DNA of 64,000 nucleotides from Thuidium tamariscinum (GCA_947034885.2 OX344750.2:5456001-5520000), one strand, 5' to 3'; numbered from the stretch's first letter, positions 1-11,783 are shown. Translations and numbers: made by a program. The notes: generated by a model from the sequence alone, not told the origin.

Positions 1-1028
1 GCGCGATCTGCGTAGTGAAAAAGTCCGCAATAATAAAAATAAATAATGTCCGACTGATTTCCTCTTTGGCACGACGGCTTCAGTCATCCCGCAAGCAAGC
101 AAGCAAGCAATTCACCGCCCCAACCTCCCCACGTGCATTGCCTCCCTCTAGTGCTGACTGCGTGTATGCTCTGGCAGGTCAAAATGATGATCAATTGATC
201 ATGGCGCAGGAGATCATGCTGTACCTCGCATGATTGGAAGCGACCCATCAATTCCTGCATTGCTTTTGGATACTTGTGTATAAGGTTAGTTGGGTTTTGG
301 TGGGTTCTCGTTCGTTAGGGCAAATTTTGGATTTTGATGATTTTGATTGCGAATTGCGGATGAGAGGATCGTGATGAAGGGTGCCGGAATCGATGCAATC
401 GAGGAGTGGGAATGGGGGAGGATTCGGTTGAGTCTTGCGTTTCTAAGTGCGCAAGATACTTTGCCTTTGTTGTGACACAATTATGTAATTGGATTTGCTT
501 CTATTTGAGGTTTGAGGTTTCATGGTTGGGGTTTTTCGTGGTTCTTGGCGAGGCAATGTTATCGTTCATGTTATGGATAGAATGATCATCTGGGATTTGT
601 TACAATGGACGTTTTTTTTCGTAGTGAAGTGCGATGGTTGTGAAGTAGTGGTGATCAGTAGTCGGTGATCGCAAAGATGAATCATGTGGACGTGAGCTAG
701 AATCCGTGTGTTTGTTTCGGCGGGACCGAGGTTTTTGATTGATGTCGTTTCTATATGATGTTAGTGAAACTCTTTGTTAGATTCCAAGGGTTTTGTGCAT
801 TTGGTGGATATCCGATCTAGTCTTCTGCCCTCCACTCGTCGTCGGCTTACCCTGATCGTCAGTGTAGGACACCTTTGTCGTTGTCGCAAATCTTTTGAGC
901 GCGAAATTGACATATTCTTGTGTTTTGGATGGTAGAGATGAGGACCTGGAGAGGAGAACATGCGGCTTCCGGTTTGAACCCCATGTAATGCAACGATTTT
1001 TGATTGAATCCCCTCGATTTTGAGCACT
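1..1028. other. Upstream region and probable 5' leader of the RPL18a-like gene
   Basis: I see no convincing coding region here. An in-frame TGA at 1005-1007 closes the reading frame above the ATG at 1029. An AG/GT-like donor near 285 suggests the leader may be spliced, but no acceptor stands out. Short open frames on both strands lack any recognisable motif. Confidence 0.4.
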
Positions 1029-1364
1029 ATGGAGAAAGGGAAACAGATGAGCTCGAGCGGTCCTTACGAGGCGTTGTTGTACTCGGACGAATATGGCAGC
1101 CCGGGTTCCGATTCCGACCAGTACGTGGGCATCTACGACCGACCTCTTCCTTGCTGTGGTTGCGGCATTGGCTGGTTCTCTTTTCTCGTGGGCTTCTTCT
1201 TCCCTTTGCTCTGGTACTACGGCACTATTCGCTTCTTCTGGACCCAGCGTCAAAACGACCCCAGGGAGCGACCTGGGCTGGCTGCTTGTGCCATAGCTGC
1301 ACTGGTGAGTACTGTGGCCTTGGCCGCTACTTTGATCATTCTTCTAATACTGCACGTAATATGA
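1029..1364 (+). CDS. RPL18a-like small membrane protein
   Basis: This is a single-exon frame of 111 residues starting at the first ATG after an in-frame stop. It matches the plant family misleadingly called 60S ribosomal protein L18a-like, which is not a ribosomal protein. The diagnostic block is RPLPCCGCGIGW at residues 38-49. It runs into a first hydrophobic segment (about 48-70), a polar loop containing NDPRERPGLAAC, and a second hydrophobic segment (about 88-110) reaching the C-terminus. The N-terminal 37 residues are Ser/Gly/Asp rich and likely cytosolic. Seed-plant members usually have a longer Pro/Tyr-rich N-terminus, so this is a short version. The family is generally treated as integral membrane proteins of unclear role, so no precise function is claimed. 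A coding intron upstream cannot be excluded, but the nearby stop argues against it. Confidence 0.82.
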   Translation: MEKGKQMSSSGPYEALLYSDEYGSPGSDSDQYVGIYDRPLPCCGCGIGWFSFLVGFFFPLLWYYGTIRFFWTQRQNDPRERPGLAACAIAALVSTVALAATLIILLILHVI

Positions 1365-1754
1365 GTGCAATTAGGGGTGCGATTTGCTGGTTAAACGGGA
1401 TTCTTCTTTCCTCAAAAGGACTAGCCCTTGTAGAGTTTCGGAAAATGGATATGAATCCCCTATTACAAGCTTCCATGTAGTTACATTTTTTCTCAGTGAC
1501 TTGGAATCAAGCCCTAGTACTGGCCTTCGTGTACAGTCTGTGGCAAGACATGGTTCCGCGCTCAAAGGGCAGCAATGTTTTGTTTCCCGGGAAGTTGTTT
1601 TTGGGGCATAATTTATGGCAGAGACGTGAGATTATACCTCCAGAAAAGTCATCTTTTGGATCCGCAGAACGTAGTCATTCACGAAAGAGGAATGTCATTA
1701 CAGTGTAGAAAAGTGGTAGGATGTACACATTCAAACGAGGACTGACAGAGATGA

Positions 1755-1803
1755 CCCTCATTCACAAGAATCAAACTAGACTAGAAGGTCCTCCCCCGCA
1801 CTC
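1755..1803 (+). repeat. 49-bp perfect direct repeat, copy 1
   Basis: Begins CCCTCATTCACAAGAATC and ends CCCCCGCACTC. It is identical over 49 bp to 5543-5591 in the same orientation. This copy lies between the end of the RPL18a-like gene and the 3' end of the minus-strand coiled-coil gene. Confidence 0.95.
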
Positions 1804-2098
1804 ACAAACCCCAATAGATTGTCACGTTTACCAAACTGGGGTGGTGGTATAAGTTGCAGGAAGCCCTGGACAAACTGCACAAGCTGGTACGATAAGGAAG
1901 AGCACCAAAATAGTCACGTAATGTATACCTTAGAACGAGGAACGTAAGGTGACGAAAGCTGAAGTGACATGGCCAATTGCTGAATATCTTTGGTCGTTTG
2001 TCGCACTTGATCTTCCTATTAGGCGGAAGAGGGAACCGACAGCATTTAGTAAAAGGTACTAGCTTAACCTAGTCGTAAGTAGTTGAAAATGCGTCCCA

Positions 2099-5000
2099 TC
2101 ATCTGACGAGGGCACAGCGGATTGAAGCATTGAGCGTAAAATCATCAGTGATAGATTCACTACAAACCTGGGCATCGAGTTTGTCAGCAAGGTCTAACAA
2201 AATGTCAGACACCCCATGTACCGGATCGTGAAACAGCTTATCCGGTCTTACATTCTCTGCATTGCACTTTGCAGTAAGCTTAGCCAGACGAGACTTCAGT
2301 ACTCTGATTTGATCCTGATGTGTGCACAGAGCCTCAATTTCATCCTCAATTTGCTGTTTCTTCGCCACTTTCTCAAGTTTGTGGCTCAGCTCTTGCAGCT
2401 GTGCACATGAAAACCACATCATAATTATACTTGGTAATCTTAAAAATATGCGAAATAGTTTTTATCACTTATTTGCATGACGGATGAGTATAATTGCTAT
2501 CTACTAGAAGTTATACTAGTAATCTTAGCTTAAAAGTATTGATGCTGGCCTAATTTGGTGTTCAACGTAGAAAAACATGTTCGTAGATCGCTCGCTAACA
2601 CTAATTGTCTTTGCAACTTGTTCAAAGCTCATTCTATTTTCCTGCAAAGATTGACCACTTACTTATCCAATTCAATTTGAAATGCAAGAGTTCCACGAGA
2701 AGATTTTTCCACTTTCTTTACGGGTACAAATGCTTATGGCATGCGACTCTACTAATCGCTAAGCCGATCGTCGAGATATCGGCAGCGTGGAGTTATAATA
2801 GCAGAAGTTTCAAAACCCAAGATTAGGTGCGGTCAAAATGAAAACCAACAAAGAAATATTTCTGAGATATCATTGGCGGGAATTCCTATGGTCAGAGATC
2901 CTCCCAGCACGATTTGGTACAGATGATGTTAAGCTCACGATACTCATACTCAAAAACTTCGAAATACTAACCCGTTCTGCTGAAGTGCCATCAGGTGAAA
3001 AGGAGAGGACCTGCGAAAGGTTTCCCCAATCGTTCTCCTCTGGGCCACAGTGAGGTAGTTTGAGTTACCTGTGCACATTCCAGACATGTTGCATTTCTTC
3101 AGGATGTCTTAAGATTTCTCTGTACACAAGAAGCACCCGGAACATAGACGCCACATCGAATGTCCACAAGCTGGAAAAAAAATCTAAACGAACTTCAAGC
3201 GGTAAAAGTACTAATAAGAACAACACGTGTTGACGGCATAAAATGTTTCAAGTTAAGAATAACAGAAGTCTAGTTTCTCTAAATTCAAATCTCGAAAATA
3301 CCAGAAACAAGCATCACTAACCTGAAATTCTGTCAAAACTCGACTAGTCTCGAACTTCCTCTGTGACACCTGCAATGAAAATACGGGTTCAGGACAAGAG
3401 ACCGCTGTAAGCCAACATAAATTTCACACAACCCCACACAAAAATTAGGAAGCGTTCTAATGTCCTGTTCCATCAAGGGTGGTAGGGAAGTTGTTTGGGT
3501 TACAAAAAAAATAAAAAAAATATGCGCATTGAGAAAGAAGCTCAAACTCACCGCTTTGGATCTGCTAGCAAGTACATCTGATAGCTGATGCACTTCCTGC
3601 TGCAGGGACCATACTAAACTCAGACTCACGCTTTCGTCGTTGTCATAATCTGCTCCATCGTAATTCGGGCTTCCATCGCGGGTACTCTTGCTTGCACATC
3701 CATGAGCGGTAACCCTTGATCCTGGTTTGGAGACACTGCCATCGCTGTCTAATCGGCTAGGGCTGTGTCTGAATAGAGTATTGTATGATCGCATCAAATT
3801 GCTGAAATCAATTTGCAATAAAAACGGTTAAAACTCGGCGCACACAATCTCATTGGAGAGATATCTTCATTCCTGTTCAGTTGGAGACTGCTATTCTACA
3901 AAAAATTTGACAACATCCAACTACAAAACAAGGATCAAACGTTTGTCCTCTTTGTGCAGCCCAAGTTCCCTCCAAATACATCAAGAAACAGCACTTCTTC
4001 CAGAATTGGAAGCAAAACATCATCATGATATGACATGCTAGAACGGAGAATTACATACCCAGCACAGCGGTTGTCGCCGTCTACAATATTTGCAGGCGTT
4101 GAGTCATAGTCATCAGGAGTATTGCAGCTGATAGGTTCGTAGCAGCCATCACTCCAGGCACCCCTGGAGTTTTCACTGAGAGCGTCTGAGAGCCCGCTGC
4201 CTTTGCTGCTTCTTGCCCAGTCACTGTCACTGTCTCTGGTCTAAGAGTTGGAAGGAAAGGATAATATCAATAGGAGGAAACGAGCACTGGCAACAGTATC
4301 TTGAAAGGATTCTCAAGTGAGTAGGCGGAAGCGGAGTCTCGGGTTGCAAACATCAAAGATTGTTTAGTCAGACAACAGCATATCAAGATAGAGCAAGCAA
4401 CCTGACATACCTCAAGATCGTCCTGGAGGTTCGCAAGAGCGGTGGAGAGGTTCGTGCACTCTGCTTCCTTAGCTTCCAGTAAATGACTCTTTTCATTAAG
4501 CAGTCTCTTTAATTGTACCCTCTCAGCCTCCAATGCCGAAGCATTCCTGAAAAGCAATTCACATTCTCGCGAGAAAGTTTGAACCTGGGACTCCATTTGC
4601 TGCTTCTCACGTTGCAGGCGCTTCACCTTTTCACCTAACATCCTAGCTTCAAGCATTACAGCTTTCAAATCCTGCACGCAGTTGCAAAGACAATATGCTT
4701 AAACACTGAAAGGAAATTATGACAAGGAATAAGGAGTTGAATCCCTGACATTGGAAAACGGGTATCATCAAACGCAATACAACTGGGTTGTATTTATATG
4801 CTGTAGGACAGGTGAGCATAACTTCGGCCATATTGCAACTAGTATGTTCACCGCACATGCAGATTCTTACAGTTCATATATACAAAGTATTTGACAATAG
4901 TCCGCTCACAAATTCGACGCCTCGCCTATCTAATAAGACATCAGATATCACAGAACTAACACAACATGAAGTAGGCTAATCCTATCTAACAAGAAAACCC

Positions 5001-5520
5001 TGGTTCTCATTCGCATTAAACAGGAAGGAACAAAAACCCTAAACCCTACATCCAATTCAAGTAACAAGGTACCAGGTGACAAATTGTCGTCGAATAGCTC
5101 CTTCATTCGAGGAGATTCGGAATCATAACTTGTGCCATAAGAACTAGACAGGCCTTCACTGGAAGAAAATTTCGAATCTGCAACAAACACCCAAAACCAC
5201 AGCATTGGAGGAGAAACCATTCAATTGAATACTAATCGCCAACACCGTATCCCATACTGTAGCACGCAATGAATTTAGATGCAAGAGCCATTCAATCAGC
5301 AACTAAAAAATAATTTTTTCAAAACCATACCACTGACAGGCGAAAATGCTCCCTTCCTAATTCCCCGTCTCTTCCCCTGCTCCCCCTGGCACTGAATCTG
5401 TTTGCGCCCGATCACAATTCCCACCGCCATCACAATGGCACCACCAGCCAGCACGACCCAATCCGGCCCGTCCCTCTTGGGAGTCCCCATGGCCAGGGTC
5501 CTCTCCCCTTGAGAATGCAT
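2099..5520 (-). CDS. Membrane-anchored coiled-coil protein, plant-specific, function unknown
   Basis: A multi-exon gene read from translated exons with GT-AG borders: 5520-5331 (ATG at 5520), 5177-5050, 4671-4411, 4240-4059, 3801-3552, 3369-3322, 3170-3069, 3010-2972, probably a tiny exon near 2644-2621, and 2400-2099 (TGA). The first five junctions agree in phase. The exon 6/7 junction does not, unless exon 6 uses a donor about 20 nt further on; the microexon is also tentative. Residues about 20-40 form one hydrophobic segment (DWVVLAGGAIVMAVG) followed by basic residues, so an N-terminal anchor is likely. Exon 3 is a heptad-rich coiled coil (EARMLGEKVKRLQREKQQ). Exons 4-5 are acidic, Ser/Asp-rich linkers. 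The last exon is a second coiled coil (LQELSHKLEKVAKKQQ). It resembles uncharacterised plant proteins sometimes labelled RNase P subunit p38-like, but that resemblance is weak and from memory. An alternative start is ATG at 5490. Confidence 0.68.
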
Positions 5521-5542
5521 CAGTTGCGAGAGCTTGCAGACG

Positions 5543-5591
5543 CCCTCATTCACAAGAATCAAACTAGACTAGAAGGTCCTCCCCCGCACTC
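5543..5591 (+). repeat. 49-bp perfect direct repeat, copy 2
   Basis: Identical to 1755-1803. It sits 23 bp upstream of the start codon of the minus-strand coiled-coil gene, inside its presumed 5' leader. The two copies therefore bracket essentially the whole transcription unit. Confidence 0.95.
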
Positions 5592-6395
5592 GTTTGCATC
5601 GGGAATTGCGCCCATTCACAACAGATGCATTGCGCTAGATGTCCTTGAAATCGTGGGTTTCATTGCGAGAAATGAGATGTGCGTGAGTTGGGAATAGAGC
5701 TGGCATTTCATGAATCCCATTTGCAATGCGAGTGAGTGCTGACCTCTCGGAATGAAATCGGTTTCGGCAAGCAAAATCTGGAGAGATCTGGCGCTGGGAT
5801 TGAGAAGAATGCGAGAGATTTTAAGAATGTTAAGAGCAGCCCTTTTTTTCAATTTTTTGAGAATTGCCATGATGGCGATCACTTCAAATATGGTGATTCT
5901 ACATTCATCTATTTTTTGGACTTAAAAACACTTTTTCATCATATTCATATACTTTTTCATCGAAGTATGGAGACTTCATCCATATTTTAAAGAAAGCTAG
6001 AAAATTTCTAGCAAAAAAAGATTACTATTATTTGGCAAAAAACAGACATTTATTTTGAATTGGTATAATTTGGCCCCATGGAGCGAAAAGAAATTCTCTT
6101 AACCTCTAAATGACAAGTAGGTCACTGTGGGGAGCAACGGGCTATAAACAAAGATCTTTTAAGGAAAGACCAAAGGAGAAAGTCACTATTTTTACTAACT
6201 TAAAAGGAAGCTGTTTTGGGGGTTGTGATTCCTTTTGAGGAACAACAAGCCTACTTGGAAGCTTAGGATGCAATTGTTTATTATTAGAGGATAAAACAAC
6301 TTGAAGGGGGGAACTGAAAATTTGGAATAATACTTAGAATAGAAATTGGCTTAGGCCATGTGTACTTTAAGGCCAGCCAGGGAATGATGGGCTAT
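5592..6395. other. Spacer without recognised features
   Basis: Upstream flank of the coiled-coil gene, becoming AT-rich after about 5820. Short open frames on both strands show no family motif. Nothing supportable is seen. Confidence 0.5.
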
Positions 6396-6828
6396 AAGAG
6401 CATCCCCATGCCTACTCTCTAAAAGCCCCAAACACTTCACTGTGGCATGTCAAGGCTGTGGCATTACCCCATGCTAGGCTCGCTAAGCCAAAAAAATTGC
6501 CCGGCTACACCAAAGAATAAGAACGGTACTAGCAAATTGTGTATATTGGAAAAACCTTGTTGTCCCAATCAAAGTAGCCATAGCTTCATCTTGTAGCTTG
6601 ACCTACCTATCCCATACAACCCAAATCCTATTGCATCTATCTACCTTGCTTGACACTTGAGTATATATTGAAAAGATTCTTGGAGGATGTGCTTGGTGGG
6701 TGCAATTGGAATTCATGCATGGAGCACTTCACCAATATAGGACCTTGCCAAGTTCACACTCCACGCTACATTCCCCCCAAATGGCACTTGGCGCCCCTAT
6801 ATAGGGGGTGTGGCATAGGGATGCTCTA
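6396..6828. mobile_element. MITE with AGAGCATCCC termini
   Basis: The left end reads AGAGCATCCCCATGCC and the right end is its near-perfect inverse, GGCATAGGGATGCTCT, about 430 bp apart. A and T bases flank both ends, so the target duplication is ambiguous. The right part holds a CCCCTATATAGGGG palindrome. No coding capacity is visible. Relatives with AGAGCAT cores recur at about 6965 and 7130. Confidence 0.6.
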
Positions 6829-7838
6829 AATACATGACATAACCAATGTGGATCCACGAGGATTGACCCCGTTGCTCCATCTACCTCCAAGTCATTTTAG
6901 AGGTCCAAACAAATTTAAAAAAAAACACTTTGGCTTGCCATGTGTGCCTGAGTTTTGTTTTTCTTAGAGCATTGCCACCAGTTCATTATACAAGTCTTGG
7001 CAACAACAAATAGTACTTGCCATGCTTATTTAGCAAAAAATGGGTCCACACCAACATCATGTTACAACACGAATTGTAGCATTCATCACGTCATATATAC
7101 TTTTGTTTAGTAAAGGAGGGGCTTTAGAGCATCGCTACCAGTGGCATGCCAAATGATCATTGTATCAAGAATTGGCAAGGGTTATGGAGTCCTTTTAGAT
7201 GTGGCATTGCCATAACTACATATTGAATCCCAACAACAATTCATTAAAATTGGATTGATAATACTTTTTCTACTACCACTAAGGAGCCATGTCACATGGA
7301 ATACCACCAGTGTTCCTATTATAGCCTCACTTGATGGATGGTGAAGTCAACTTTTTTGTTGAATTGTGAACAATGTCCCTTAAGAGAGACATTGTGAACG
7401 TTGGCAAAGATTATGTGGCTTGTTATTGGAGCTACAAATTTTAGAGTTGAGTTTTTGTTATTAAAAATAAAAATTGAATGTTTTACATTATCAATCATTT
7501 AAGAAAAACACAATGAAGAGTGAAGTAAGCTTGCTTTAATTTAATTAATTTTGAGACCACTTTAATGTATCACTAATGTATTATAAATAAAAGCTTTATC
7601 TTTTACATTATCAATAACTTAGAAAAAACACAACAAAGAGTGAAATGTATTGCTTTTGTTTAACTAATTTTGGGACCACTTACTAATGTATTAAAAATAA
7701 AAAATTTATCTTTTAAATTATAAATGTGTATGGCATAGACATGAACTTTTCAATATTTTTAGAATATCTAAATTTATGTTTGAATGAAATCTTATTTAAT
7801 CCTGTATTCTTACATTTAAAGTCTTTTATTATTTCACT
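6829..7838. other. AT-rich spacer with degraded AGAGCAT-type repeats
   Basis: Two further AGAGCAT(T/C)GC(C/T)ACCAGT starts occur near 6965 and 7129, and a CCACCAGT end lies near 7305, suggesting eroded copies of a related MITE. From about 7400 the sequence contains imperfect repeats ending in ATTAAAAATAAAA (about 7455-7585 and 7590-7710). No genes are seen. Confidence 0.35.
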
Positions 7839-8040
7839 CCCTTCAAGAGTATATGGATGTGTGCATTGTTGAACAATTGGTTCCAAAGCATCCCCAAATC
7901 CTTGAAGGGTATACATGGAAAAAAGCTTTGAGCCTTTTTTTAAAGTATGTCTCTTGCCTTCAAGAGATGAAGGAGTGCATTGTAGACAATTGGTTCCAAA
8001 GCATCTCCTTATTGGCCTTGAAGTATATGTATGATGTGCT
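7839..8040 (+). repeat. Two-copy imperfect tandem repeat
   Basis: The stretch from CTTCAAGAGTATATGG (about 7842) to about 7955, and the following one from CTTCAAGAGATGAAGG to about 8040, both contain ACAATTGGTTCCAAAGCATC. The period is about 115 bp. The open frames over it only reflect this repetition. Confidence 0.55.
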
Positions 8041-8727
8041 TTGAAATAATTAATTGAGACCATTGTTCATATTCTTGTAGTTTAGAATTAATGGACTAAC
8101 ATTGAACTAATATAGATTGTACAATTTTTAGTAGTTTAATGTATTATTGAAAATATTTGAGATTGTTGTTATTAAAAGTATTAAAATTAACAAGTTAGAG
8201 AAATATAAAACCTCTGTTTTTATCTTTGTACAATGATGAGAGGGTGCCTCCCACATATCTGGTACCTAGCTTTAGGTCCTACAAAACATGAAAAAAATAA
8301 AAAATTCTTCTCCTCCACCTTGCAAAATTTCTTTCCCAATGTATGGGGAGATTGGCGGCTATTAAAAAATCAACCAAATGAAATCCTTGAATTATTGATT
8401 CAATTTTAGCATTTTAGGTTGTATAACTAAATGAAAAACAAAGAGTATTGGAAATGAATCATTTAGGAAAGTAGAATAACAACTTTTCATCCATCCATTA
8501 TTTCGTAGAAGTAGATTTTAATTGCCCTATAAATGCACCTATCCGTTCTTAATTAGGGAACCCAAAGATACATCTAACTTAAACTTTAAGAGGAATAAAT
8601 GTCCATCAATAGTGTCACATCAATGGTTAGACCTCTACTATGGAATGGATATGATGGAGAAGACAAGCTATTCATATAAGTGGGTGGTAGGATGTAAAAC
8701 AATCTATGTGGGATATATAAAGTAGTA

Positions 8728-9186
8728 TTAGGAGAAGCTCAACCACTCATAGTTTAATAAAAAGCAAGAATTGTGTTCAAAGTAAAATTTCAGACCTCAT
8801 TTCAACATAGTAGAATAATTTTTTATTTTTTTTTGAACTGAAAAAAGTTGGTGAATTAAGCTAAGTTTTATCTCCAAAAATCTGTTTGAGGTTTTGAAAC
8901 TTCAACTAAAAGTTATGGACAAAAATCAGAATGTGTCTTTGAAAATGTCAAAAAATTGTCCCTTCAAACTCCTCTCTCAAAATTGCCGATAACTTGTAGT
9001 TAGAGTTTCAAATTCTTAAACAAATTTTTAGAGATAAAACTTAGGTTGATTCATCAACTTTTTTTAGTTCAAAGTTCAAAAATATATATGTAAATATACA
9101 TATTCTACTATATTACAATGAGGTCTAAAATTCTACTTTTACCACAATTCCTATGTTTTTAACAGTGAGTAGTCAATCTCTCATCT
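8728..9186. mobile_element. Foldback element with ~200-bp arms
   Basis: The left arm (AAGAATTGTGTTCAAAGTAA ... CAGACCTCATTTCAACATAG) is repeated inverted on the right (CTACTATATTACAATGAGG ... CACAATTCC). The arms pair, with mismatches, across nearly the whole element around a short centre near 8955. No protein is encoded. A MITE or foldback transposon is the simplest reading. A transcript would form a long hairpin. Confidence 0.6.
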
Positions 9187-9889
9187 TAAAGTTGTCCATA
9201 TCTTCTAAGGATTTATGACATGCAATGAAAATCATTTAAAAAAGTTTTTTCTACTATTTATTTTTAATGAAGTAATTCCTTCAATTCACCATCAAAAAAT
9301 CTTTTAATAGTAGATGGTCAAATTGTAGATTTGTCTTTAGCTCAATGGATTGTAATTGAATTTTTAGGAATTTTCAGTGCATTATATTTTCATTTACTTG
9401 CAAATTTGGCTATATAGTCCTAGAATTAGCCAAAAAAATTCAGCCCTTTTTTTATAATAAATTTATGCTAAACTTTCCATCCAAGTATGATAATGTATAA
9501 AAAAATTGCCTTCAACTTAGTATTTAAATTGTAAATTGTATTCTATTTGAATATTTTTATATCAAATGCTTTTGCAAACTTAAAGAAAATGACCAAAATA
9601 TTAAAGAGAAATAAGGTTGATTGGGTCACTCTATAAACACCCTATTCACTATTCTTTCCTTTCTTCACACGCGCTCTACAACCCTCCATTGCTTCTATGT
9701 AAGCATTCATTGAGGAAATAGTCTACGTTGTCTACGATAGCATTTAACATCAAGTATACAATTGCCCTCCTCAAAGCCCCTCCTTTGGCATTTAATTGTA
9801 TATTTTGCGTGACTCACACCAAATTTCATAGCATGGTAGGATGTTGGTGTGGAACTATTGACTGCTAAAAAAGCATGCCAAACATGAAG
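9187..9889. other. AT-rich spacer
   Basis: No gene, RNA or clear repeat boundary is recognised. The right edge passes into a dispersed repeat also found at 52 kb. Confidence 0.4.
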
Positions 9890-10450
9890 TATGGTAGGAG
9901 GTCCAAAAAACAACCATGTAAGAAGAAAAAGACCTCTATGAAGAAATGAAGGCACTGGATGAATACTTTTGAAATTGAAATGCAAAGACAAATCAATGAT
10001 GTAGCATTTGCAACCTCCATGAGAATTTTTTGAGCCAAGAAACATTAATTACAAATTTTTGAAGGAAGAACACAATAGATACCTATTATTGTTCATAGGT
10101 AGAAGTTATAATGAACATGCCAATGGCAGTGATGAAACAAAGAACATCCTAGAATGCATGAAAGCATTGCCTAAAAAACTTTCTAAAAGTGCTCATAAAG
10201 TTTGGCACACAAGCAAAAATGGATCGCTTTGTGTGGCCTGAAAAGGAGTCTTGACATTATATACAAATGTCCTTCTAAGCACAAAACACCTATTAGAAAT
10301 TTATTTTTTACAATATCTTTCAATTACCACCATAACTTGTTCACAAAATGGAACTGAATTGCAGTTTCAGCAACTTCACAGAGCTGCTACGACTTTTTTT
10401 TGTTCAAATTGGGCCCACATTCCAAAACTAGATACATTCGAAAAATGCCA
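9890..10450 (+). mobile_element. Dispersed repeat family D, copy 1
   Basis: About 560 bp starting TATGGTAGGAGGTC is highly similar, in the same orientation, to 51996-52561. The conserved frame at 10059-10241 includes ECMKALPKKLSKSAHKVW and has a counterpart in the other copy (ECMKALPIKLSGRAHKVW). This may be a remnant of a transposon protein, but I do not recognise the family. Both copies end at ATGCCA. Confidence 0.6.
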
Positions 10451-10467
10451 AGGTTCGAAAACCAACC

Positions 10468-10509
10468 AGCCATTATAAGGCGCTCCTACAGAAGGGTAGA
10501 AGATGGTGC
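10468..10509 (+). repeat. 42-bp segment found inverted beside copy 2 of repeat D
   Basis: AGCCATTATAAGGCGCTCC ... AGATGGTGC follows copy 1 by 17 bp. Its reverse complement follows copy 2 almost directly, at 52563-52622, where an 18-bp piece (TAGGAGTGCTTTATAATG) is doubled. Confidence 0.7.
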
Positions 10510-11082
10510 ACCTACCATACCGTTGGAGAGATCGCTACATACGACTGGAGGGGATGCTTTCACATCCGTAAGGAAACTGAATGTCACTTCGGGGTTTAGA
10601 TCTCCGCTCTGCCAATTTTAGCAACGACAGTGTGAGGTCAAGCATCGTTTTGAGTGGATTTAGAATTGCATAAGGATTAATTTAACGCTATTTCAGATCT
10701 GAGAGAACTTAGTTACTCGGTATCTATTTGCATTTGCAATTTGGTACGGATCAAGGGCCAGATTACAGTGTTCATTGGCTTCATCTTCTCGACTCGTAAG
10801 GTTGATTTTCATGGCCAAACTAAGCATGACAGCCCTGTCTTGCACAACTGAATTGGGACTTTCAAGAATACAAACCAAAAGAAAGTGTAAATGTAGAAAC
10901 GACATTAAAACAAACTTGCGAACTTAATGACTTCAGACGCATCCGAATGTATACAGTTAGTTCGCGACAGAGAACACTGCTACGGCGCAGACTTAACCTT
11001 CCTTAAGTTACTTACAATAAATTTGCTGCTTTCTCTAGGGTGCATTACACAAAGCAAACAGTACATTCGGTTTAGGTTTCAG
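10510..11082. other. Spacer of mixed composition
   Basis: Less AT-rich than the sequence to the left. Short frames on both strands lack recognisable domains. It may be downstream flank of the snoRNA-like array. Confidence 0.35.
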
Positions 11083-11161
11083 GGTTGTGCTCAGAATCAA
11101 CGCATCTCTGAGCATCGGGCACTGTGAGTGTATCAGAAAATAGCATAAACATTACACAACC
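11083..11161 (-). ncRNA. C/D-box snoRNA-like unit, degenerate copy 1
   Basis: On the minus strand the ends GGTTGTG and CACAACC pair as a 7-bp terminal stem. A D box CTGA (11091-11094) and an internal CTGA (11133-11136) are present. The C box is eroded to GTAATGT instead of RTGATGA. It is probably a non-functional paralogue of the unit at 11455-11545. Confidence 0.35.
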
Positions 11162-11454
11162 TTACACCTCCGAAAACTGTTTCCAAAATCATAAGGTCGC
11201 TTTTCATCAGAAATCAGTACAGGTGAGTGAGTGGGATTGTTTATTGCAAGCGCATAATCTATACGAAGCAGGAAAAGAGTCGCACAGGGGCAAATATGCC
11301 TCCAGTTGGAGAGGACATAGACGAAAACCAAGTAGCTAGACACTTAAAAAACAATCTGGTCAGACTGAGCGACATGTACAGATACGTGGAACAAGCCAAA
11401 GCTTTTCACCGGACAACAACCCTACGACAATCCCTAAAAACAAACTGCTAAGTA

Positions 11455-11545
11455 GTGCTCAGAATCAACGCATCTCCGTTCAACGAGCACTGTGAGTGCT
11501 CTCATACAAGAGGTGTCAGAAAAACATGCATAATCATCATAGCAC
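11455..11545 (-). ncRNA. Putative C/D-box snoRNA, copy 2
   Basis: A 91-nt unit on the minus strand. The terminal stem GTGC/GCAC encloses the C box ATGATGA (11534-11540) and the D box CTGA (11459-11462). A D' box CTGA lies 14 nt after the C box, with a C'-like TGAGAG after it. The candidate guide before the D box reads GATGCGTTGATT. The architecture is that of methylation-guide snoRNAs. I could not assign a target, and only sequence motifs support it. Confidence 0.55.
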
Positions 11546-11665
11546 AACCGATCTCCTAGAACAGCGGCAATCTGAAAAACCAAACACATTCTCGAACAAA
11601 CAGAGCACGGCGACTCATGCAGACAGCGGAAGGCGAAACACTAACCTGAACGGGCGCTACGAGGC

Positions 11666-11677
11666 ATAAATATAGGT
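11666..11677 (-). promoter_or_regulatory. TATA-like element upstream of copy 2
   Basis: Minus-strand CCTATATTTATG inside a block (TCGG(C/T)TCC..GAAACCTATATTT) conserved with 12312-12323. It lies about 120 nt before the start of copy 2. No telo-box is seen above it. Confidence 0.35.
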
Positions 11678-11727
11678 TTCAAGGAGCCGAAGGACGATAA
11701 GAAGACAGTTAGATTCTACATTACGGC

Positions 11728-11783
11728 CACTGTGAATGCCCTCATATAAGGGGTGTCGGAAAACAATATAATCATCACAACAC
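11728..11783 (-). ncRNA. C/D-box snoRNA-like unit, degenerate copy 3
   Basis: The C box GTGATGA (11772-11778) is intact. The D' box has changed to CCGA, and the expected D box, further toward 11712, to CTAA. It is the counterpart of copy 1 in the second repeat unit and is probably a pseudo-snoRNA. Confidence 0.35.

Noticed and set aside
777-1253. 158-codon frame opposite the RPL18a-like gene
   Set aside because: Shadow frame with no recognisable domain; the plus strand carries the conserved protein.
5034-5047. Telomere-like AAACCCTAAACCC in the coiled-coil gene
   Set aside because: Only about two units and located at the donor side of intron 2 on the minus strand; not an interstitial telomere array.
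10450-10465. GGTTCGAAAACC resembling a tRNA T-arm
   Set aside because: No matching acceptor, D or anticodon arms nearby; no tRNA gene was found in the window.
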